Source: JAITWN01 sp050486285 (GTDB lineage Bacteria; Pseudomonadota; Gammaproteobacteria; SZUA-140). Taken from it: a stretch of DNA of 64,000 nucleotides. The stretch is taken from NCBI GenBank assembly GCA_050486285.1, contig JBJHCZ010000010.1, positions 1 to 64,000 on the forward strand, given 5' to 3'. This document shows, one piece after another, positions 37,649-46,006 of the stretch (its first letter is position 1; the number at the start of each line of letters is the position of its first letter). The notes below the pieces were generated by a model. The model was not told the origin of the DNA and made no database searches. It worked only from the letters and a program-made list of their open reading frames with translations. Position numbers and translations under genes: made by a program.

Positions 37649-38709
37649 AGCTGATCGATCTCCATATCGGCAAGGCCGTGGTCGGCGGGGCGTTGCTGGT
37701 CATGTGCGTGTTGCTCGCGCTGTTCATCTTCATTGAATTCATTTCCGAACTCGATCGTATCGGGCAGCGTGACTACACCGCCTGGAAGGCGCTGCAGCAT
37801 GTGCTGTTCAGCGTGCCGCGACTGACCTATGAGTTGATGCCGCTGTCGGCCCTGCTCGGCAGCCTGATCGGACTCGGGCTGCTCGCCAGCAACAACGAAC
37901 TGACCGCGATGCGCGCCGCCGGTATCTCCGCGGCGAGGATCAGCATGGCGGCGGTCAAGGCCGGTCTGCTGCTGGTGCTGCTGTCGGCCTGGCTCGGCGA
38001 ATGGGTCGTTGCGCCGGCCGAGGAGTATGCGACGAAGGTCAGGATCGCCGCGCTCTCCGGCCAGGATGCGATGCATACGCGTGACGGTTTCTGGACCCGC
38101 GACGGCGAGACGGTCGTCAATGTCCGCGCGGTCTTGCACGACGGCGCCCTGGCGGGTGTCGATATCTACGAATTCGGCGAAGGCAGGCGCCTCGAGCGGA
38201 TGTCGAGCGCGAAAAGCGCAGTCTGGCGCGATGGCCGATGGTGGCTGCGCGAGGTTTCGCGCAGCGAACTCGCGCCGCGTCATGTCCGCATGGAACACCT
38301 GCCGGAGCTTGCCTGGGATTCGCGCATCGATCCCGAACTGCTCGAGGTCATCGCGATCAAGCCGGGAAGCATGTCGATATCGGGGCTGTGGCATTACATC
38401 GCCTACCTCAAGGACAACAATCTCAACGCCGGCCGCTACGAGATCGATTTCTGGACCAAGGTCATCCTGCCGCTGGCCACCTGTGTGATGGTGTTCGCGG
38501 CGCTGCCGTTCGTATTCGGTCCGCTGCGTTCGGTCGGCGTCGGCCAGCGCATGCTGGTCGGCGTGCTGGTCGGTCTGGGTTTTTACCTGCTCAACCAGAT
38601 GGTCGGTCATCTCGGCCTTGTTTATGGCCTGAACCCGTTGGTGTGCGCGCTGCTGCCGACGCTGCTGTTGCTCGCGGGATCGCTCTACATGATGCGCCGC
38701 GTGGCCTGA
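37645..38709 (+). CDS. lptG: LPS export ABC transporter permease LptG
   Basis: The 354-residue partner of LptF has the same six-TM plus jellyroll layout: MKLIDLHIGKAVVGGALLVM, ELTAMRAAGISAARI, FWTKVILPLATCVMVFAALP, LNPLVCALLPTLLLL. The start is set by the 4-nt overlap with lptF; the frame is open into lptF but with no LptG sense. The stop overlaps the following ORF by one base (TGATG). Confidence 0.96.
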   Translation: MKLIDLHIGKAVVGGALLVMCVLLALFIFIEFISELDRIGQRDYTAWKALQHVLFSVPRLTYELMPLSALLGSLIGLGLLASNNELTAMRAAGISAARISMAAVKAGLLLVLLSAWLGEWVVAPAEEYATKVRIAALSGQDAMHTRDGFWTRDGETVVNVRAVLHDGALAGVDIYEFGEGRRLERMSSAKSAVWRDGRWWLREVSRSELAPRHVRMEHLPELAWDSRIDPELLEVIAIKPGSMSISGLWHYIAYLKDNNLNAGRYEIDFWTKVILPLATCVMVFAALPFVFGPLRSVGVGQRMLVGVLVGLGFYLLNQMVGHLGLVYGLNPLVCALLPTLLLLAGSLYMMRRVA

Positions 38710-39683
38710 TGCGAGGACTGCAACGGCACGCGCTGTCCGTATTCGCGTTCGCCGTATTCGCCCCGGCGCTGGCCGGCGATACCGCGCCGGCGCCCGGTGA
38801 CGATGGCGACGACGATCCCGGCGTCGTCATTCAGTCGATCGATGAGGGTCAGGAGGCGATCTCGCGCTCGGTGATGACCCTGTCGCGCCGCATGGACCGG
38901 ATGTTCGGCACGGCAGAAGTCTTTCCCGACGAGGCCTATGATTCCCTGCTGCGGATCCGGCTGGTCCAGCGTTTCGATAAGGGCGGCGGCGGCGAGTTCG
39001 AGGTCAAGGCCGGCGGCAAGCTCAGCCTGCCCGGCACCGAGCAGCGTCTCAGCCTGATCATCCTCACCGACGACTACGAGGATCCGCTCGATCGCGAGCG
39101 CAGCACCGACCGTGAGTTCGGGACGACGACCAGGCAGTCGCTCGCGCTGCGCCTTTTCCGCCCGTCGGAGAAATGGAAGACCTCGTACTCGGTCGGATTG
39201 CGCACCGGCGATCCGATCGATATGCTGACGCGCGCCTCAGTCTGGCGCGAGTTCGAGCCGGGTCTGCTGCAGGTACGGCCGTCGCAATCGATCTTCTGGT
39301 ACGACGAACGCGGTGCCGGCGGAACGACGGAATTGCGGCTGCAACACCCGCTCGGCGCGACATTGCTGGCGCGCAGTCACAGCGGCGCAGCCTGGTTCAA
39401 GCGCGACGAACAGTTCTACTATGATCAAATATTCTCGTTGCTGCAGCCGGTCGGCAGGCGGCGCGACCTGTTGTGGCAGCTGGGCTTGCAGGCCGAAAGC
39501 GAGCCCAATAATCAGGTCACCCGTTACTACGCCGAAGTCCGCTGGCGCAGCGTCGTGCATCGCGACTGGCTGGTGTTCGAGCTCAGGCCGCAGGCAATGC
39601 GGGATCGCGAGAACCGTTTTCGCACGCAACTGTTCCTGTATGCGGGCTTCGAACTGCTGTTCGGGGATCCGCGCCAGTATTGA
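38709..39683 (+). CDS. Exported protein of unknown function coupled to lptFG
   Basis: The 324-residue protein has a signal peptide (LQRHALSVFAFAVFAPALAG), an acidic linker (APGDDGDDDPGVV), then alternating charged and hydrophobic strands rich in aromatic residues (SIFWYDERGAGGTTELRLQH, RDWLVFELRPQAMRDRENRF) to a C-terminus LFGDPRQY. The strand pattern suggests a beta-rich periplasmic or outer-membrane protein, but the terminal aromatic typical of BAM substrates is a Tyr here. No family name is recognised. The one-base overlap with lptG suggests an envelope role. Confidence 0.7.
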   Translation: MRGLQRHALSVFAFAVFAPALAGDTAPAPGDDGDDDPGVVIQSIDEGQEAISRSVMTLSRRMDRMFGTAEVFPDEAYDSLLRIRLVQRFDKGGGGEFEVKAGGKLSLPGTEQRLSLIILTDDYEDPLDRERSTDREFGTTTRQSLALRLFRPSEKWKTSYSVGLRTGDPIDMLTRASVWREFEPGLLQVRPSQSIFWYDERGAGGTTELRLQHPLGATLLARSHSGAAWFKRDEQFYYDQIFSLLQPVGRRRDLLWQLGLQAESEPNNQVTRYYAEVRWRSVVHRDWLVFELRPQAMRDRENRFRTQLFLYAGFELLFGDPRQY

Positions 39684-39695
39684 CGCAGTGCGCAA

Positions 39696-40064
39696 TCAGG
39701 GCGACGACTTCTTCATATAATAGGCGCCGTTGCTGTAGGTGAGTCGTGACTTGTCGGGCGAGATCCCGAACTCGACTTCGACCGGTTTGTCGTTGACGAC
39801 CAGCACCATCTGCAATTCGTCGCCGACGACCCGGTACTTGCCGGGGATGACCTGTTTGTTCTCGGTGTGTATCTGCACGCTGCCGTCGCGGCTGAACACC
39901 AGGTCGTCGCGGCTGTCGCGCTCGGGATTGAAGGTCAGCTCCCAGGCGCCGTGCAGCCATTGCTGCGCGGCCGGATCGCCGGCGCTGTCGCAGGCCGCGG
40001 CCAGCGCGGCGAGCAGCAACGCAGCGAATATCGCCCGCAGGCGCAGGGCTTGACGGGACATCAT
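39696..40064 (-). CDS. Small lipoprotein with a lipocalin-like pattern
   Basis: The 122-residue protein has a signal peptide ending in a lipobox (LLAALAAAC, Cys25). The mature part, WLHGAWELTFNPERDSRDDL, SRDGSVQIHTENK, VIPGKYRVVGDELQMVL and YSNGAYYMKK, has the W-x-x-x-W and strand rhythm of small META/lipocalin-like beta-barrels that bind ligands. Exact family is not assigned. The start is uncertain: ATG at 40064, 40061 or 40085 all keep the signal peptide; 40064 gives the normal signal length. It is convergent with the lptG-coupled ORF. Confidence 0.65.
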   Translation of the reverse strand: MMSRQALRLRAIFAALLLAALAAACDSAGDPAAQQWLHGAWELTFNPERDSRDDLVFSRDGSVQIHTENKQVIPGKYRVVGDELQMVLVVNDKPVEVEFGISPDKSRLTYSNGAYYMKKSSP

Positions 40065-40140
40065 CGCGGGACGGGGGAGGCGCATGGCGACATTGAAACA
40101 CGCGCCGGTCGCGTCGCCAAGAGCCGCCGCCGGCGCGGCC

Positions 40141-40740
40141 TCAGAAATACCGTTTAATGCCGGCCGCGATGACATTGGAGCCGCCCTCGACGCCGTCGAA
40201 CAGACCGTAGACGCCGGAACGATGATGGACCCGCACCGCGAGGCTCCAGTCGCTGACCTGCGGCGGCGAGAAGGTGAACTCGACGAGGATATAGTTCAGC
40301 AGGCGCGTCGCGCCGACATTGGTATCGCTGGCCTCCTCCAGCGGCGGCACGCGGGTCGCCCATGACAGGCCGTCGCCGATCGCCACCGTCGTGCGCAGGC
40401 GGTGATTCCACGGGAAGCGCTGCCAGCGCCAGATCGCGAGCAGATTGAATTCACCGTGGGTCTGGCCGCGAAAATGGCGTCCGATCTGGCCCTCGATCTC
40501 CCATTGGTGGGACGGGCTGTCGAACGCGAACGCGCGGCTCAGCGCGGCGGCCGCGAACCACGAGTCCTCGAAGTCGATCGGCTTGCTGACCAGCACCGCG
40601 CCGAGGCGATCGTCGCTGTATCTGCCGGCATAGACCGTCAGCGCGTAATCGTCTGCGATAGCGCGCACCGGCGCGGCGGCGGCCGCCGCGCCGGTGATCA
40701 GGGCCAGGAGGACGCATGCATGTCTCTGTCTTGACGGCAT
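40141..40740 (-). CDS. Putative outer-membrane beta-barrel protein
   Basis: The 199-residue protein has a signal peptide (HACVLLALITGAAAAAAPVRA) and about eight amphipathic strands such as YALTVYAGRYSDD, HQWEIEGQIGRHF, EFNLLAIWRWQRFP and WSLAVRVHHRSG. It ends in IAAGIKRYF, a C-terminal Phe strand typical of BAM-assembled barrels. The size and pattern resemble PagL/LpxR-like or OmpX-size barrels, but no catalytic residues were identified. The ATG at 40740 is preferred over a TTG at 40749. Confidence 0.6.
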   Translation of the reverse strand: MPSRQRHACVLLALITGAAAAAAPVRAIADDYALTVYAGRYSDDRLGAVLVSKPIDFEDSWFAAAALSRAFAFDSPSHQWEIEGQIGRHFRGQTHGEFNLLAIWRWQRFPWNHRLRTTVAIGDGLSWATRVPPLEEASDTNVGATRLLNYILVEFTFSPPQVSDWSLAVRVHHRSGVYGLFDGVEGGSNVIAAGIKRYF

Positions 40741-40762
40741 CTCGGTCAACGGGTAGTTTCGG

Positions 40763-41140
40763 GTGACCAGGCCAGGGACGACTCACGCCGTGTCGCAGCA
40801 GATCACGATCGAAATCATCAGGACCGTCAAGAAGGCCCACGAGAACATCATGGTCGCCACCGGCGTGCTGATCGGCATCCTGCTGCTCGTCTACTTCTTC
40901 AGCTTCGCGCAGTTCTTCGACCGCGGCTACATGGGCGTCGTCTGGTTCCAGACGATCACCAGCGTCATCTTCGTCGCCGCGCTGTTCTTTCTCAAGCGCA
41001 TCGCGTTCGCGATCATCAGGATGACCCACGGCCGTCGCGAGCCCTACCGGGCCTTCGTGTCGGCGATCGTCGCCTCGGATCTCGACAAGGACGAAAAGAC
41101 CCTCGAGGAGGAATTCGGCGCGTCGGGGATGCATGCCTGA
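40763..41140 (+). CDS. Two-span inner-membrane protein of unknown function
   Basis: The 125-residue protein with GTG start has TM segments at about 29-48 (IMVATGVLIGILLLVYFF) and 58-78 (VVWFQTITSVIFVAALFFLK) and a charged cytoplasmic tail ending DKDEKTLEEEFGASGMHA. An alternative GTG at 40790 (SQQITIEIIRTVKK) is preceded by AGGGACG and may be the real start. No family is recognised. It faces away from the barrel gene across a 22-nt gap, so promoters must overlap the genes. Confidence 0.6.
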   Translation: MTRPGTTHAVSQQITIEIIRTVKKAHENIMVATGVLIGILLLVYFFSFAQFFDRGYMGVVWFQTITSVIFVAALFFLKRIAFAIIRMTHGRREPYRAFVSAIVASDLDKDEKTLEEEFGASGMHA

Positions 41141-41148
41141 GTCCCGCG

Positions 41149-41292
41149 ATGCCGATGGACAACCGCCAGAAGCTCGACCTCGTCGTTCGCATGCAGCGCC
41201 GGGCGCGGTTCCGCAGGGTTGCGGTCGGGGTCGTGATCGTCCTGCTGGCGGGGGTGGTGCTGGTGTACTCGCAGTACCGGCATGCCTTGTGA
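41149..41292 (+). CDS. Single-span mini-protein (47 aa)
   Basis: This small ORF has a basic N-terminus (MDNRQKLDLVVRMQRRARFR) and one hydrophobic helix (about residues 24-41, VAVGVVIVLLAGVVLVYS). It starts 8 nt after the preceding gene, so it may be co-translated. Charge distribution predicts N-in topology. No clear Shine-Dalgarno is seen. It is plausible as a membrane small protein but not proven. Confidence 0.45.
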   Translation: MPMDNRQKLDLVVRMQRRARFRRVAVGVVIVLLAGVVLVYSQYRHAL

Positions 41293-41328
41293 GGCTTGCG
41301 TCGGGTTATTGCAAGTAATTGATTTTAT

Positions 41329-41404
41329 TGGCGCTCCCTAGGGGAATCGAACCCCTGTTCCCGCCGTGAGAGGGCGGTGTCCTAGGCCGCTAGACGAAGG
41401 GAGC
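41329..41404 (-). tRNA. tRNA-Glu (anticodon CUC)
   Basis: The 76-nt cloverleaf includes an encoded CCA. The acceptor stem is GCTCCCT/AGGGAGC, the anticodon stem CCGCC/GGCGG encloses loop CTCTCAC, and the T-arm is AGGGGTTCGAATCCCCT. The sequence is nearly that of E. coli tRNA-Glu except that the anticodon is CUC rather than UUC, reading GAG, a frequent codon in this GC-rich genome. It lies opposite pcnB. Confidence 0.96.
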
Positions 41405-41545
41405 GTACGGTAAACCGGCAGGCGCGACAGTAGGCTGTCCGCAAAATTTCGGCTATTATACGGCTCTTCCGGGATTGTACAAGGGAATCCGCAGGCGTCG
41501 GCGCGCCGCTCAAGCCCTTGATAATAATTCAAGAATCTCTCAGGT

Positions 41546-41561
41546 AAGGATCCCCGACATT
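41546..41561 (+). promoter_or_regulatory. Shine-Dalgarno and AUU start codon of pcnB
   Basis: AAGGA at 41546-41550 is followed, after 8 nt, by ATT at 41559-41561, in frame with pcnB. No ATG, GTG or TTG lies in the frame between 41478 and the conserved region. The only alternative is a TTG at 41475 without a ribosome-binding site and giving a 28-residue unconserved extension. Confidence 0.65.
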
Positions 41562-42920
41562 AGCACGCCGGTCGTTATCCCGCGTTCCGGGCACAATATC
41601 TCGCGCAAGGGCATCAGCGAGAACGCCCTGAAGGTCCTGCATCGTCTCAAGGAGGCCGGTTACGGCGCCTACCTCGTCGGCGGCTGCGTGCGCGACATGC
41701 TGCTCGGCCGTGAGCCGAAGGACTTCGATGTCTCGACCGACGCGAAACCGGAGGAGGTCAAGCAGGTCTTTCGCAACTGCCGTCTGATCGGCCGGCGCTT
41801 CCGCCTCGCCCATGTCCACTTCGGTCGCGAGATCATCGAGGTCGCGACCTTCCGCGCCCGTCATGTCGGCGACGAGGACGAGGATGGCCGCCTGATCGAG
41901 AACGGGCGCATCATCCGCGACAATGTCTACGGCACGATCGAGGAAGACGCCTGGCGGCGCGACTTCACGATCAACGCGCTCTATTACAACATCAGCGACT
42001 TCAGCGTCGTCGATTATGTCGGCGGCGTCGAGGACATCCGCGACGGCGTGCTGCGCCTGATCGGCGATCCGGCGGTGCGCTTCCACGAGGATCCGGTGCG
42101 CATGCTGCGCGCGGTGCGTTTCGCGGTCAAGCTCGGTTTCCGCATCGATCCGGCGGTCGAGGCCGCGATCCATGAACATGCGGCGCTGCTGGGCGGGATC
42201 TCGCCGGCGCGTCTGTACGAGGAAGTACTGAAGCTGTTCCAGGGCGGCAGCGCGGAACAGACGATGGAGATGCTGCGACATTACCGGCTGTTCGAGCAGC
42301 TGTTCCCGGAGACGGAGCGCTGTCTCGACGACCCCGAGCAGGGCGATTTTCGCGCGCTGCTGACACGCGCGCTGGCGAATACCGACGCCCGCGTCGGCGA
42401 GGGCAAGCCGGTGACGCCGGCCTTTCTCTATGCCGCGCTGCTGTGGGGACCGATGCGCGCCGAGGCGCGGCGGTTGCAGGCGGCGGGGGCGCCGGAGATC
42501 TCCTCGCTGCAGCAGGCCTCGCGTGATGTCATGCAGGCGCAGAGCCAGCATGCGATCCTGCCGCGCCGGTTCGCGTCGCAGATGCGCGAGATCTGGATAT
42601 TGCAGCCGCGCCTGCAGCGCAATTCCGGCAAGCGCGCCCTGCGCCTGTTGCAGCACCCGCGCTTTCGCGCCGCCTATGACTTCCTGCTGTTGCGCGCGGA
42701 GACCGGCGAGGACCTGGCCGACCTGGCCGAGTGGTGGACCAACTTCCAGCAGAGCGACGAGGCGCGCAGCGAACTGCTGGCGGCGCCGCGGGCGGACAAC
42801 CGGGCGAGCGACGACGAGTCCGATACAAAATCGCCGGCGCGCCGTCGCCGTCGTCGGCGCCGCCGGGGCGGCAGCGCGCGCAAGGGGCAAGCGGCGGCGG
42901 AATCCGCCGGGGAGTCCTGA
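41559..42920 (+). CDS. pcnB: Poly(A) polymerase I
   Basis: The 453-residue enzyme adds 3' poly(A) tails that mark RNA for decay. The nucleotidyltransferase head has AYLVGGCVRDMLLGREPKDF with the catalytic Asp pair in DFDVST, and the class II pattern continues through RRFRLAHVHFGREIIEVATF, RRDFTINALYY and EDPVRMLRAVRF. The C-terminus is an arginine-rich RNA-binding tail (ARRRRRRRRRGG). The start is taken as ATT at 41559 (STPVVIPRSGHNISRKGISE aligns with E. coli), because E. coli pcnB is a documented AUU-start gene and the same context is seen here. It is followed by folK after 107 nt. Confidence 0.93.
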   Translation: MSTPVVIPRSGHNISRKGISENALKVLHRLKEAGYGAYLVGGCVRDMLLGREPKDFDVSTDAKPEEVKQVFRNCRLIGRRFRLAHVHFGREIIEVATFRARHVGDEDEDGRLIENGRIIRDNVYGTIEEDAWRRDFTINALYYNISDFSVVDYVGGVEDIRDGVLRLIGDPAVRFHEDPVRMLRAVRFAVKLGFRIDPAVEAAIHEHAALLGGISPARLYEEVLKLFQGGSAEQTMEMLRHYRLFEQLFPETERCLDDPEQGDFRALLTRALANTDARVGEGKPVTPAFLYAALLWGPMRAEARRLQAAGAPEISSLQQASRDVMQAQSQHAILPRRFASQMREIWILQPRLQRNSGKRALRLLQHPRFRAAYDFLLLRAETGEDLADLAEWWTNFQQSDEARSELLAAPRADNRASDDESDTKSPARRRRRRRRRGGSARKGQAAAESAGES

Positions 42921-43027
42921 GTCACGCGCTGGGCTATACTATCCTTTGACCAGGCCCCTGACCGGGCGGCGATCGCCGGGCCTATGTCTGATCCGGTTCC
43001 CGATCCAGTTTCCGAGGTCATCACGCA

Positions 43028-43576
43028 TTGAATCCGGCATACAGCCATGACAGCAACCCGCAGGGCGCGGCGCGGCGCACGCAGGCCTGCATCGGCCTCG
43101 GCAGCAATCTCGAGCAGCCGGCGGCGCAGATCGCGCGCGCGTTCACCGCGCTCGGCCGCCTGCCGGACACCCGCCTGCTGGCGCGTTCCTCGCTGTATAG
43201 AAGCCGCCCGCTCGGCGAGCTCGATCAGCCCGATTATCTGAACGCCGTCGCCGTGCTCGAGACCGGGCTGGATGCCCATGCGCTGCTCGATGCGTTGCAG
43301 GCGATCGAGGCGGCGCAGGGGCGGGTCCGCGACGGCGGGCGCTGGGCCGCGCGCACGCTCGACCTCGACCTGCTGGTCTACGGCGATGAACGTCATGACG
43401 ATGCGCGCCTGACGGTGCCGCATCCGGGCATGACGCAGCGCGACTTCGTGCTCTATCCGCTGTTCGAGATCGCGCCGGGACTCACCATCCCCGGCATCGG
43501 CCCGTTGCGCGCCTGTCTCGCCGCCTGCCCGCTGCGCGGCATCGAGCGCGTCGCGGCGCGGGGGACCGGGACATGA
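43028..43576 (+). CDS. folK: HPPK, 6-hydroxymethyl-dihydropterin pyrophosphokinase
   Basis: The 182-residue enzyme transfers pyrophosphate from ATP to the pterin in folate synthesis. Visible are ACIGLGSNLEQPAAQI, YRSRPLGELDQPDYLNAVA, and the signature WAARTLDLDLLVYGDE followed by LTVPHPGMTQRDFVLYPL. The start is TTG at 43028, with GAGG 11 nt upstream; there is no ATG before the conserved region, so initiation may be weak. The stop overlaps the next gene (ATGA). Confidence 0.95.
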   Translation: MNPAYSHDSNPQGAARRTQACIGLGSNLEQPAAQIARAFTALGRLPDTRLLARSSLYRSRPLGELDQPDYLNAVAVLETGLDAHALLDALQAIEAAQGRVRDGGRWAARTLDLDLLVYGDERHDDARLTVPHPGMTQRDFVLYPLFEIAPGLTIPGIGPLRACLAACPLRGIERVAARGTGT

Positions 43577-44226
43577 GCGGCAGCCGCCGTCGCGAGTACA
43601 TCGTCATCGAGGGGCCGATCGGCGTCGGCAAGACCAGCCTCGCGCGCCGCCTTGCGCAGACCTTCGAATCGGAACTGCTGCTCGAGGGCGCGGCCGATAA
43701 TCCTTTTCTCGAGCGGTTCTACCGCAGTCCGCGCGAGGCGGCGCTACCGACGCAGTTGTTCTTTCTGTTCCAGCGCGCCCGCCAGATGCAGGCGCTGCGC
43801 CAGGGCGACATCTTCAATCCGGTGCGGGTATCGGATTTCCTGATGGAGAAGGACCGGCTGTTCGCGAGCCTGACGCTCGATGACGAGGAGCTCAAGCTCT
43901 ATGACCAGGTCTACGCGCAGATGACGATCGACGTGCCGGTGCCGGATCTCGTCGTCTACCTGCAGGCGCCGGCGGAGGTGCTGATGCGGCGCATACGCGG
44001 CCGCGGCATCGCCTACGAACAGCTGATCGACCAGGAATATCTCACGCGCATCGTCGATGCCTATGCGCGCCTGTTCCACTACTACGACGCATCGCCGCTG
44101 CTGATCGTCAACGCCACCGAGATCGATCTCGTCAACAACGAGCAGGACTACGAGGCGCTGGTCGATCGCATCTGCGGCATCCACAGCGGGCGACATTATT
44201 TCAATCCGATGTCGCTGGCGCTGTAG
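43573..44226 (+). CDS. Deoxynucleoside kinase family protein
   Basis: The 217-residue P-loop kinase has IVIEGPIGVGKTSLARRLAQ, then AADNPFLERFYRSPREAALP (the ERS-type region of dNKs is replaced by LERFY), the NPVRVSDFLMEKDRLFA motif, and an LID-like RRIRGRGIAYEQLIDQEYL. It resembles deoxyadenosine/deoxyguanosine kinases. It probably phosphorylates deoxynucleosides in salvage, but the substrate is not deducible. It is embedded between folK and panB, an arrangement seen in other gammaproteobacteria from memory. Confidence 0.85.
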   Translation: MSGSRRREYIVIEGPIGVGKTSLARRLAQTFESELLLEGAADNPFLERFYRSPREAALPTQLFFLFQRARQMQALRQGDIFNPVRVSDFLMEKDRLFASLTLDDEELKLYDQVYAQMTIDVPVPDLVVYLQAPAEVLMRRIRGRGIAYEQLIDQEYLTRIVDAYARLFHYYDASPLLIVNATEIDLVNNEQDYEALVDRICGIHSGRHYFNPMSLAL

Positions 44227-44251
44227 CGTCGCGGCGCCGCGCGGTGAGGCC

Positions 44252-45070
44252 ATGAGCGCACATCCCCCCGAAGCCCCCGAGATCACGATCCGGACGCTGC
44301 GCGACATGAAGGCGCGTGGCGAGAAGTTCGCGTGCCTGACGGCCTATGATGCGAGCTTCGCGCAACTCCTCGAGGCGGCCGGGGTCGAGGTGCTGCTGGT
44401 CGGCGATTCGCTCGGCATGGTGATCCAGGGCCGCGAGACGACGTTACCGGTGTCGCTCGCCGACATGGTCTATCACACGCGCTGCGTCGCCCGCGGCCGC
44501 CGCCGCGCGCTGATCATGACCGACATGCCGTACATGAGCGCGTCGACGCCGGCGCGCGCGCTCGGCAATGCCGCGCGCCTGCTGCAGGAGGGCGGCGCGC
44601 ATATCGTCAAGATCGAGGGCGGACGCGTCATCGAAGACGCCGTCGCGCGCCTCTCCAGCAACGGGATTCCGGTCTGCGCGCACCTCGGCCTGCTGCCGCA
44701 GTCGGTGCACAAGACCGGCGGGTATCGTGTGCAGGGCCGCGCGCCGGCCGATGCGGCCGGGCTGCTCGAGGACGCTAAGCGTCTGACCGCGGCCGGCGCC
44801 GATTGCGTGCTGCTCGAATGCGTGCCGGCCGCGCTCGCCGCCGAGGTCACTCGCAGCGTCGACGTCCCGGTGATCGGCATCGGCGCCGGCGCCGGTTGCG
44901 ACGGTCAGGTGCTGGTCCTGTACGACATGCTCGGCATCACGCCGGGTCGGCGGCCGCGCTTCTCCCGCGACTTTCTCGCCGGCGCCGGCGGCGTCCCGGC
45001 CGCGATCGAGGCCTATGTCGGCGCGGTCAAACGCGGCGAGTTTCCGGCCGCCGAGCATACCTTCGCCTGA
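44252..45070 (+). CDS. panB: Ketopantoate hydroxymethyltransferase
   Basis: The 272-residue TIM-barrel enzyme uses methylene-THF to make ketopantoate in pantothenate synthesis. Motifs include KFACLTAYDASFAQLLEAAG, LLVGDSLGMVIQGRETTLPV (metal-binding Asp), DMPYMS, and ALAAEVTRSVDVPVIGIGAG. Folate made with FolK feeds this step, which may explain the shared operon. The stop overlaps panC by one base (TGATG). Confidence 0.97.
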   Translation: MSAHPPEAPEITIRTLRDMKARGEKFACLTAYDASFAQLLEAAGVEVLLVGDSLGMVIQGRETTLPVSLADMVYHTRCVARGRRRALIMTDMPYMSASTPARALGNAARLLQEGGAHIVKIEGGRVIEDAVARLSSNGIPVCAHLGLLPQSVHKTGGYRVQGRAPADAAGLLEDAKRLTAAGADCVLLECVPAALAAEVTRSVDVPVIGIGAGAGCDGQVLVLYDMLGITPGRRPRFSRDFLAGAGGVPAAIEAYVGAVKRGEFPAAEHTFA

Positions 45071-45912
45071 TGCGAACGGCAGAGACGCGCCGCGAACTCG
45101 AGGCGGCCGTCCGCGACTGGCGGTCGCGCGGCGAGATCATCGCCTTCGTGCCGACGATGGGCAACCTGCATGACGGTCACCTGCGACTCGTCGATGCCGC
45201 GCGCGCGCGCGCCGGTCGCGTCGTCGTCAGCATCTTCGTCAATCCGCTCCAGTTCAACGATCCCGGCGATCTCGCCCGCTATCCGCGCACGCCCGGCGAG
45301 GACAGCGCGCTGCTGCATGCGCGCGGCGTCGACCTGCTGTATCTGCCGGAGGTCGGCGAGATCTACCCGCGCGGCGTCGATGCAGGTACCCGGATCGAGG
45401 TGCCGGGCCTGTCGGACATCCTCTGCGGCGTGCATCGGCCGGGACATTTCACCGGCGTCGCGACCGTCGTCGCGACGTTGTTCAACAGCGTGCGGCCGGA
45501 TCGCGCGTTGTTCGGCATGAAGGACTACCAGCAGCTGCTGGTGATCCGCCGCATGGTCGATGATCTGGCCTTCCCGGTCGAAATCATCGCGGTGGAGACG
45601 GCGCGCGAGGCGGACGGCCTGGCGCTGAGTTCCCGCAACCGGCATCTGTCGGCGGAAGAGCGCGCGAGGGCGCCGGAGCTGTATCGCGCGTTGACGATGC
45701 TGCGGGAGCGGCTGCGCGCGGGCACGCGCGATTATCCGGCGCTCGAGGCGCTGGGTCGCGAGCGCCTTGAAATGGCGGGATTTCGCCCCGATTACCTCAG
45801 TATCCGGCGTCTCGATGATCTGGCGCCGCCCGGTCCGGACCCGGCCCCCCTGATCGTGCTGGCCGCCGCCTGGATCGGCGAGACGCGCCTGATCGACAAT
45901 GTGCCGGTATGA
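45070..45912 (+). CDS. panC: Pantothenate synthetase
   Basis: The 280-residue enzyme joins pantoate and beta-alanine using ATP. It shows FVPTMGNLHDGHLRLVDAAR (HIGH-like), SIFVNPLQFNDPGDLARYPR, RPGHFTGVATVVATLFN, ALFGMKDYQQL and ADGLALSSRN, the conserved active-site stretches. The start is fixed by the one-base overlap with panB; the open frame upstream is the panB shadow. Confidence 0.97.
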   Translation: MRTAETRRELEAAVRDWRSRGEIIAFVPTMGNLHDGHLRLVDAARARAGRVVVSIFVNPLQFNDPGDLARYPRTPGEDSALLHARGVDLLYLPEVGEIYPRGVDAGTRIEVPGLSDILCGVHRPGHFTGVATVVATLFNSVRPDRALFGMKDYQQLLVIRRMVDDLAFPVEIIAVETAREADGLALSSRNRHLSAEERARAPELYRALTMLRERLRAGTRDYPALEALGRERLEMAGFRPDYLSIRRLDDLAPPGPDPAPLIVLAAAWIGETRLIDNVPV

Positions 45913-46006
45913 AGGTCCGCGGAGATCCTCGGGTTTTTCTCCGGGTTCCGGGATGCTAGAATCGCGGTCTGCCGGAGATCGTCGGCGAAACGGGATGAGA
46001 GCCTGA

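Noticed and set aside
41475..41558. TTG-initiated extension of pcnB
   Set aside because: No ribosome-binding site, and the 28 residues (arginine-rich then polar) are not conserved; the ATT with AAGGA explains the start better.
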